Part shown: in pieces, positions 26,755 through 32,106 of the stretch
Position numbering within the stretch: position 1 is the stretch's first letter
Layout: each line of letters starts with the position of its first letter
Assembly (NCBI GenBank): GCA_003542655.1
Contig: DPKF01000096.1
Coordinates: forward strand, 1-32,106
DNA: 32,106 bases
Reading direction: 5' to 3'
DNA from: Holosporales bacterium
GTDB taxonomy: Bacteria > Pseudomonadota > Alphaproteobacteria > Paracaedibacterales > UBA11393
The notes under the pieces: generated by a model
The model's database searches: none
What the model saw: the letters and a program-made list of their open reading frames with translations, nothing else
Told to the model about the DNA's origin: nothing
Translations under genes and position numbers: made by a program

Positions 26755-27726
26755 TTAAAATGACATATAGGGTAGGGGGTCGATATTAACGCCATCTTTA
26801 TAGAGTTCAAAAACAACTTCTGAATCTTTCACAACCCAGGCAAGGGGTAGGCCTGGTTTAATAAGATCGCCAACTTTGCAATACGTATTATCTAAACCCC
26901 AAAATACGATTTGAAATGGATTATATTGTAGAATGAGTGCGTTGCGCCCAGATATTGTGCCAGAGTAAACAACAATAGCATCCATAGGTGTTTTGCAAAA
27001 ACTATCTTCTGCTGCTAGACTTTTTCCTTGTGTTAAGTTTGCACCTGTAAGCACCATGTTTAACGGACTGTTTAATGGGCGCATAAGATTTAAATTAACC
27101 TCTTCTCCGTCTGTTAATTTAAGCGTTAATAATGCACGTAAAATTTCACTTAATTCTGATGCTTTAGACTGTTTTATAGCGTTTTCCACTGCTTTAATGA
27201 AAACAAGGTCTTCGGAAAACAAAGATTGAATTTTTTCTATTAAAGCATTGCGTGTTAGTTTTCTAGTTTCGATTTCTTGTATTTTTTTGATTGATTCAGT
27301 ATGTTTTTTGTGCAATATTAGATATTTTTGAAAAAAGGAGAGTAGATTTTTTTTCTGGGTTGTCATTGTCTTATTAAGATGCCCTACAACAGAAAGCGTT
27401 TGCCATAAATTTTGGGGAGCAGAGGGGGCTGCTAAAATTGCAGCACCTTTAGTATACTCACTAAACTGGTATAGCTTGCCAATTAAATCTGTGAGTTGTT
27501 TTTGATGATGTTTAATGTGCTGTTTATAGGTTTTTAATTGTTCTGTGACATTTTTTAGATTAACTAATTCGACTTCTTTAAGGTTGTTATCTTTTTCAAA
27601 TTTTTGAACGAGGGCAATAACTTGATCTTGTGATAATTTTTTATTTTTCCCTGCCGTTACATATAGTGTGGACGTTAGAAAGAAAAAGAATATAAAGATT
27701 TGTTTGAACATGAAATATATTATCAT
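26755..27726 (-). CDS. envC: EnvC-like murein hydrolase activator with degenerate LytM (M23) domain
   Basis: EnvC-type proteins sit in the periplasm at the division site and switch on amidases that split septal peptidoglycan. The start overlaps the stop of gpmI as ATGA, suggesting translational coupling; an alternative start, MFKQ, lies at 27711. A hydrophobic signal sequence (IFIFFFFLTSTLYVTA) is followed by a long charged coiled-coil region (about 30-200). Residues about 225-323 form a LytM fold: PMDAIVVYSG, then ALILQYNPFQIVFWGL, CKVGDLIKPGLPLAWV, EVVFELYKDGVNIDPLPYM. The zinc-binding histidines of active M23 peptidases are absent, as in EnvC, so it should activate rather than cut. It is shorter than E. 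coli EnvC (419 residues). The gpmI-envC order is conserved in other proteobacteria and supports the call. It is the last gene of the operon; no clear terminator follows. Confidence 0.75.
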   Translation of the reverse strand: MIIYFMFKQIFIFFFFLTSTLYVTAGKNKKLSQDQVIALVQKFEKDNNLKEVELVNLKNVTEQLKTYKQHIKHHQKQLTDLIGKLYQFSEYTKGAAILAAPSAPQNLWQTLSVVGHLNKTMTTQKKNLLSFFQKYLILHKKHTESIKKIQEIETRKLTRNALIEKIQSLFSEDLVFIKAVENAIKQSKASELSEILRALLTLKLTDGEEVNLNLMRPLNSPLNMVLTGANLTQGKSLAAEDSFCKTPMDAIVVYSGTISGRNALILQYNPFQIVFWGLDNTYCKVGDLIKPGLPLAWVVKDSEVVFELYKDGVNIDPLPYMSF

Positions 27727-29249
27727 ATAATTAAAGATTTTCCTGTCATTTCGTCAGGTTGGCAAATATTCATTAATGTTAAAATTGTTGGCGCTATATC
27801 ACAAAGAGCACCGTTATTTCTTAAAGTATAAACCTGTTTGTCTATCATAATAAAGGGCACTTTATTATTTGTGTGCGCCGTGTGCGGCTGGTTATTTTTT
27901 TGATCAATTAATTGTTCTGCGTTGCCATGATCTGCAGATATTAGCATTATCCAATCATTTTTTATACATTTTTCTGCAAGTTGATGAATGTATGTATCAA
28001 GTGTGGATATGGCTTTTAATATAGCTTCTTTTTTTCCAGTGTGACCAACCATATCTGCATTGGCAAAATTTAAAACAATAAAATCTTGTGTCTGATTTTC
28101 TATTGCATCTGCCACATATTCATAAACAGCTTTGGCTGACATTTCCGGTTGTAAGTCATATGTTGCAACTTTTGGAGAGGGGATCAGTTTATGTTCTTCA
28201 AGTGGCGCTAGTGTCTCCGTTCCTCCATTAAAAAAATAGGTTACATGTGGATATTTTTCTGTTTCTGCTATGCGCAGTTGTCGTAAATTATTTTTGCTGA
28301 TGATTTGTCCCAGTGACTGGTCGCTATTGTTAGGGATTAATAACGACTTAAGGTGTGAATTCTGTATAAGATTTTCTGAATAGGCATTCATACCCAGTAC
28401 ATGTGAAAACTTTAGGTGACGCCTACGGTTGAAATTATTAAAATCTGGCAGGAGTAGCGCATTTAACATTTGTCTTACACGGTCAGATCGAAAGTTGGTT
28501 ATCCATAATGCATCTTCATCATGCATGCCTGTATAGTTTATGTTACATGCCGGTATGATGAATTCATCAAATATTCCATCATTGTAGGATGCTTGAATAT
28601 AGTCTAGGGGATTCTCAAAAGTTGGTGCAGATGCATCTGTTGCTGCTTGATAAAATCGCTCAATACGCTCCCACCTGTTGTCGCGGTCCATGCCATAATA
28701 TCTTCCAGATAGTGTTGCTAGCATAAAATGATGCGAATCTTTAAAACGATTGAGGAGTTTTTGAAGATATATTTGTGCTGATTGGGGTGGGGTATCTCTG
28801 CCATCTAAAAGGGCATGAAAGGCCACTTTTACTTTTTTAACGTTTATTAGGTAGTGAATAATTTCTTCTATGTGATCCTGGTGTGCGTGTATCCCGCCAG
28901 GAGAAAGAAGCCCCACCACATGACATGTTGCATGTGTCGTTTGAAGGTGGTCAGTACAGGATTTAATATCTTCGTTCTTAAATAATTCACCTGATTGAAT
29001 GAGGTCTGAAATTTTGATAAGGTCTTGTTTTATAATGCGTCCAAGTCCAATAGTGGCATGTCCAACTTCGGAATTGCCCATTTGTCCTTGCGGTAATCCA
29101 ACCGCTGTGCCCGATGCATTTAACGTGGTAGAAGAATATTTTTTTGCAAGTTCTTTAAAATATATTCCTGCTTCGCTTATTGGGTTGTCGTTCGTTTCTG
29201 GAGAAATTCCCCAGCCATCTAATATGCATAAAAGAACAGGTTTTAACAT
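27723..29249 (-). CDS. gpmI: 2,3-bisphosphoglycerate-independent phosphoglycerate mutase
   Basis: Interconverts 3- and 2-phosphoglycerate in glycolysis and gluconeogenesis in the cytoplasm, using manganese ions and a phosphoserine intermediate. At 508 residues it has the normal length. The N-terminal phosphatase part has LCILDGWG (metal ligand Asp11) and GQMGNSEVGH with the catalytic Ser60. The inserted transferase part has GGIHAHQDH (about 118-126), LLDGRDTPP (about 147-155) and GRYYGMDRDNRWER. The C-terminal part carries NADMVGHTG, SADHGNAEQ and HTAHTNNKVP, which supply the remaining metal ligands. It follows lptC by two bases with no obvious ribosome binding site of its own, so it is likely coupled. 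Presence of this enzyme argues against Rickettsia-like loss of glycolysis. Confidence 0.97.
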   Translation of the reverse strand: MLKPVLLCILDGWGISPETNDNPISEAGIYFKELAKKYSSTTLNASGTAVGLPQGQMGNSEVGHATIGLGRIIKQDLIKISDLIQSGELFKNEDIKSCTDHLQTTHATCHVVGLLSPGGIHAHQDHIEEIIHYLINVKKVKVAFHALLDGRDTPPQSAQIYLQKLLNRFKDSHHFMLATLSGRYYGMDRDNRWERIERFYQAATDASAPTFENPLDYIQASYNDGIFDEFIIPACNINYTGMHDEDALWITNFRSDRVRQMLNALLLPDFNNFNRRRHLKFSHVLGMNAYSENLIQNSHLKSLLIPNNSDQSLGQIISKNNLRQLRIAETEKYPHVTYFFNGGTETLAPLEEHKLIPSPKVATYDLQPEMSAKAVYEYVADAIENQTQDFIVLNFANADMVGHTGKKEAILKAISTLDTYIHQLAEKCIKNDWIMLISADHGNAEQLIDQKNNQPHTAHTNNKVPFIMIDKQVYTLRNNGALCDIAPTILTLMNICQPDEMTGKSLII

Positions 29250-29251
29250 TT

Positions 29252-29800
29252 TTAGGATATTTTCGTAAAGGTTGGTCTTCCCTTAAAGGTAACTTCACCA
29301 TTAATATCATTCATTTTAAAACCAACAGCTTTAATGTGCGTATCACCTTTGATACAGTCAACAGGATCATTTCCTTCTGCGTAGCCTTTGCCCAGATATA
29401 CCTTGGCACTATTTGTTTTTAAAGTTAAGTTATCATTTGTTTTTAACTGTACATTTCCAGTTAAGGTTGCAATTTTTTCTGATTTTTTAAAAATAATGTG
29501 GTCAGCATATAGAGTGATCGTTTTTTTATTGACCAACGTCATGAATAATGTTGTTTCTTTTAACACATATTCATTTTCAGATATAATTTTTAAATTTTTG
29601 GCGGAAACGCTGTAGGTAACACCTTTATTATCTGTTCCTTGGTAGTTAATATTCTGTGCGCCATTTTGGATCAGATCTAAAGCGGATGTCACCGTCGTTT
29701 TTTCTAATTTTTGTTGAACTGTTGGCCAAAATATAACAAAAAGAGCAACAAAGACAGAACCTAATAGTAATAAATTGCGAATGGAATGTTTTTTTTGCAC
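29252..29800 (-). CDS. lptC: LPS export periplasmic protein LptC
   Basis: LptC is anchored in the inner membrane and passes lipopolysaccharide from the LptBFG transporter to LptA. The 182-residue length is close to E. coli LptC (191). A single membrane segment (about 11-29, LLLLGSVFVALFVIFW) is followed by a periplasmic beta-jellyroll-like region. Its signature is INYQGTDNKGVTYSVSAKNLKI, TLFMTLVNKKTITLYADHIIF, LTGNVQL and a C-terminal VTFKGRPTFTK. The start is GTG at 29798-29800, with AAGG nine bases upstream overlapping the stop of the preceding small gene. Unusually, lptA and lptB do not follow; gpmI does. Confidence 0.85.
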   Translation of the reverse strand: MQKKHSIRNLLLLGSVFVALFVIFWPTVQQKLEKTTVTSALDLIQNGAQNINYQGTDNKGVTYSVSAKNLKIISENEYVLKETTLFMTLVNKKTITLYADHIIFKKSEKIATLTGNVQLKTNDNLTLKTNSAKVYLGKGYAEGNDPVDCIKGDTHIKAVGFKMNDINGEVTFKGRPTFTKIS

Positions 29801-29812
29801 GTGAATTAAACC

Positions 29813-29995
29813 TTATTTACTGTTTTCGTTTATTTGCGTATTGATAATTTTGCCTATACCAGGCAATATGCTTTTTTTCTGCTGTGGTAAAGACCTGCCA
29901 CCAATTCTTAAAAATCCAACACCAAATAAAATAGCCAGAACACACGTGATGATAATCAAAATAACAATATTTTGTTGCCTTTTATTTTTGTCCAC
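29813..29995 (-). CDS. small single-pass membrane protein, unknown function
   Basis: A 60-residue protein: a basic, polar start (MDKNKRQQN), one hydrophobic segment (about 10-30, IVILIIITCVLAILFGVGFL), then a short basic periplasmic or cytoplasmic tail. The start is GTG at 29993-29995 with AGGG seven bases upstream, overlapping the bamB stop. It ends 12 bases before lptC. Tight spacing and its own binding site on both sides indicate a real gene rather than spacer. I recognise no family. Its place between bamB and lptC suggests an envelope role, perhaps a small partner of one of them; that is inference. Confidence 0.65.
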   Translation of the reverse strand: MDKNKRQQNIVILIIITCVLAILFGVGFLRIGGRSLPQQKKSILPGIGKIINTQINENSK

Positions 29996-30004
29996 TCTGT
30001 TACC

Positions 30005-31276
30005 CTATTCGTAAGAGGTCAATATTCCATCATTAGACAGCAAAAAGTATGTGCCATTAACAACTATAGGAGCATACATTATTTTTTGATCTGTGTTAAA
30101 TGTTTTTAATAGTTTGCCATCTTGCACAGCGATATATAATAGCTCGCCTTGTAATGTTGTAATAAGAAGTTTTCCATCTACCAGTAATGGAGAAGAAAAA
30201 CACAGTTTTTTATCCTTATCGGTTGTTTGGTATGCTTGCAGGTTTACTGCATATCTGATTTTACCCGTTTTTTTGTCCATGCAGATAAGCTCATCAAGAT
30301 CGCTTACAATAAATAAAAAGTCTCCAATCACTATTGGATTGTGAATACTTCCTACATTTTGTTGCCAGTTTCTATTGCCTGTTTTCATATCAGTTGCAAC
30401 CATTTTCCCGCCATGACTTATCACGTAAGCGGTATCATTATCGATAATGGGGTTTGCCACAATATGGGTAATGCTTGAGACTGTATCAGAACGTAAAGCA
30501 GCCGTTAGCGTGTCAGACCATAAAATATCACCGGTTTTTGTGTTAAGCGCATAATATTCTCCTGAAGAGTATGCAACTAAAACTGTTGATCCACTGATAA
30601 CAGGTTCAGCGCCGCCTAGAATAGCAGATAATTCGTTAATGCCTTGGTGTTTCCATAGTATTTTTCCTGTATGTATATCAACGGCGATCAATTCATTAGA
30701 TATTGTTAATATATATGCTGTTCCGGCGTGTATTGTAGCACCAATACGGATAGGTGATTCTACGTTGATTTGCCATAACTGTGTGCCATCTTTCGTATTT
30801 AACGCTGTTATATCTCCAGAAGAAGCAGTTGCAATGAGCGTATCATTTTCTATTGCTAAACCACCAGCTAGGGTGTTGTCATCATGTTTTGTTGGTCGCG
30901 TAGACCATGCATCTTTTCCATCAGTTTGGTTAATAGCAGAAATATTGCCAGTTGTATCCATTGTAAAAATGTGGGTTTTGTTTGCAACCATATTTGGCAT
31001 TAAGCTTAAACCTGAAGATACGCCTTTACCAATGCATTTTTCCCAACGTAATGTTGAGATTTCTTGCGCCTTTAAATTTAAGTTTTTATTTGCAGTGGGC
31101 CAGCTGCTATTTTTCAGCGCGGCAGGTAGAGTGATGCTCTTTTTATTGAGTAATGGATCTGTTTTGAAAGTGCCTGAGACAATAAAATCTTCTCTGGTTC
31201 CTTTTAGTGGATCTTTTTGTGTTGAACATGAAGCTAACAAACAAATGGCAGAGGCCGTTAGTAAATAGAAATTCAT
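30005..31276 (-). CDS. bamB: outer-membrane assembly lipoprotein BamB
   Basis: BamB is a lipoprotein of the BAM complex that helps fold beta-barrel proteins into the outer membrane. A short signal peptide ends in the lipobox LASC (Cys17). The mature part is a PQQ-type beta-propeller with repeating blade motifs: DGKDAWSTR, DGTQLWQINV, TGKILWKHQG, TGDILWSD, TGNRNWQQNV and TGKIRYAVNL, each followed by short strands such as TAYVISHGG and YALN. The 423 residues compare with 392 in E. coli. It lies 13 bases after a YfgM-like gene, the usual order in proteobacteria, though der (engA), often next, is not here. It probably assists insertion of the autotransporter barrel encoded in the same window, among other clients. 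Confidence 0.93.
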   Translation of the reverse strand: MNFYLLTASAICLLASCSTQKDPLKGTREDFIVSGTFKTDPLLNKKSITLPAALKNSSWPTANKNLNLKAQEISTLRWEKCIGKGVSSGLSLMPNMVANKTHIFTMDTTGNISAINQTDGKDAWSTRPTKHDDNTLAGGLAIENDTLIATASSGDITALNTKDGTQLWQINVESPIRIGATIHAGTAYILTISNELIAVDIHTGKILWKHQGINELSAILGGAEPVISGSTVLVAYSSGEYYALNTKTGDILWSDTLTAALRSDTVSSITHIVANPIIDNDTAYVISHGGKMVATDMKTGNRNWQQNVGSIHNPIVIGDFLFIVSDLDELICMDKKTGKIRYAVNLQAYQTTDKDKKLCFSSPLLVDGKLLITTLQGELLYIAVQDGKLLKTFNTDQKIMYAPIVVNGTYFLLSNDGILTSYE

Positions 31277-31289
31277 TATATAAAACCTA

Positions 31290-31988
31290 TTATTTTTTTA
31301 AAATGTTGAGTTTTGATGCCAGAACTTGTGTCATAAGTTGTGCGCGTAGTTTAAGGGCATTTGGTGTATCTTTATCTTGTGCCAAACTTAAGAAGGTCTC
31401 TACTGATTCAGAGTATGCCGCAATTTTATATAAAATAACACCTTTTAGCTCTAATGCTAAATAGTACCAAGCACCTTTTTCTTTAATGAGGGTGTCTAAT
31501 CTTAAACGAATGGCATCCAACATTTTATCAGTTCCTTTTAAGGTGTTAATTTCATGTCCAAAACGCAAAATTTCAGCAAGTTCCCGATAGTTCTTTTCAA
31601 TGCTCGTATCATTTTCAATTTTTTTAAGAATCAGCATGGCTTCTTCTGTAGCATCAGCTGTTTCTTGCTTGAATAGTGTTCCTGCTTGGCTGAATAGGCT
31701 AAGCGTTTTATAGAACCCTGCACCACTATTAGATAAATCGTTAAAAATCGTGAGGGCATCTTTTAGGTTGTTTGATGCAATAAAGTTTTGCGCTGCAATA
31801 AATTTATCAGAGGTTTCTAATATTAATTTGTTCTGATGGTTTTTATATAAAGTGTGTGCAACTGCTGCACCTAAAACAAGCGTGCAAGCAAAAACGGCTT
31901 GTTTTCCATATCGCTTCCAGTATTTCTCTATTTTAGCTTGACGCATATCCTCTTGGACGTCATTCAGAAATTCATCAAATTTTTGCAT
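31290..31988 (-). CDS. YfgM-like membrane-anchored TPR protein
   Basis: A 232-residue protein of the YfgM/TPR-like type found upstream of bamB in many proteobacteria; E. coli YfgM (206 residues) is associated with the SecYEG translocon and periplasmic chaperones. A charged cytoplasmic start (FDEFLNDVQEDMRQAKIEKYWKRYGK) precedes a single membrane helix (about 29-48, AVFACTLVLGAAVAHTLY). The rest consists of paired helices typical of TPR folds (KFIAAQNFIASNNLKDALTIFNDL; AWYYLALELKGVILYKIAAYSESVETFLSLAQD). It is the first gene of the minus-strand operon. No strong ribosome binding site precedes the ATG. Confidence 0.8.
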   Translation of the reverse strand: MQKFDEFLNDVQEDMRQAKIEKYWKRYGKQAVFACTLVLGAAVAHTLYKNHQNKLILETSDKFIAAQNFIASNNLKDALTIFNDLSNSGAGFYKTLSLFSQAGTLFKQETADATEEAMLILKKIENDTSIEKNYRELAEILRFGHEINTLKGTDKMLDAIRLRLDTLIKEKGAWYYLALELKGVILYKIAAYSESVETFLSLAQDKDTPNALKLRAQLMTQVLASKLNILKK

Positions 31989-32018
31989 TTTACAGTGTCA
32001 TTTTTACGATATTGTTCA

Positions 32019-32047
32019 AGTATAGCAAAAACTCAATTTTATATGTA
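32019..32047 (-). promoter_or_regulatory. candidate promoter of the yfgM-like/bamB/lptC/gpmI operon
   Basis: On the minus strand, TGCTATACT gives an extended -10 (TGnTATACT; hexamer at 32019-32024). With a 17-base spacer the -35 position holds TACATA (32042-32047), a weak match, which is common when an extended -10 is present. Transcription would start near 32012, leaving a leader of about 24 bases. Confidence 0.45.
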
Positions 32048-32076
32048 GGGGCTTTTATAATAAAAAATTTTCAGTA

Positions 32077-32092
32077 ACCCCAATTCGGGATT
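32077..32092 (+). repeat. short dispersed repeat, copy B (ACCCCAATTCGGGATT)
   Basis: Fifteen of sixteen bases match copy A at 26733-26748, in opposite orientation. It contains CCC...GGG arms flanking AATT and is followed by ATTTTTC, so it could form a weak terminator for a gene arriving from the left, or mark the end of an element that begins beyond the window. The stretch 31989-32106 otherwise holds only the operon promoter candidate. Confidence 0.35.
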
Positions 32093-32106
32093 ATTTTTCA
32101 ATGTTA

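Noticed and set aside
30639..31268. 209-codon plus-strand frame opposite bamB
   Set aside because: It is an antisense shadow of a well-supported bamB with lipobox and propeller repeats.

Overview
The window looks like a piece of a low-GC alphaproteobacterial genome. An obligate or facultative intracellular lineage of the Holosporales/Paracaedibacter kind fits best. This is an inference from AT-rich codon use, the set of envelope genes and the style of the giant surface proteins; no rRNA or other phylogenetic marker is present to prove it.

Left part, about 1-26,140, plus strand: five very large, closely spaced genes (744, 1716, 1580, 1544 and 3031 codons) run in one direction. Gaps are only 12-44 bases, each of genes 2-5 has a Shine-Dalgarno-like motif, and a hairpin-plus-T-run terminator follows the fifth. 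All five products start with an export signal. The second is a classical type Va autotransporter: signal peptide, glycine-rich and beta-solenoid passenger, C-terminal beta-barrel. The third is a paralogue of its passenger, with a lysine/alanine-rich helical domain spliced into the glycine-rich part and no barrel. The fourth and fifth are pure beta-solenoid-like proteins without barrel. Genes 2-5 share a repeated module of about 125-145 residues, marked by a conserved W-x-I (usually WNI), often followed by GQTA and preceded by SW(F/L/M)xxGSxLxT. I count 27 such landmarks. How the three barrel-less products reach or stay on the surface is the main open question.

Middle, about 26,090-26,755: a decayed stretch. 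It holds the operon terminator, an orphan minus-strand reading frame, the C-terminal remnant of an IS66-family transposase on the plus strand, and an IS66-like right end (GTAAGCG read inward).

Right part, 26,755-31,988, minus strand: an ordinary cell-envelope operon transcribed right to left. It encodes a YfgM-like TPR membrane protein, the lipoprotein BamB, a 60-residue single-pass membrane protein, LptC, phosphoglycerate mutase GpmI and an EnvC-like murein hydrolase activator. The genes overlap or lie within 13 bases of each other. An extended -10 promoter candidate lies just upstream of the first gene. BamB serves outer-membrane beta-barrel assembly, so this operon makes part of the machinery that would insert the autotransporter barrel encoded next door.
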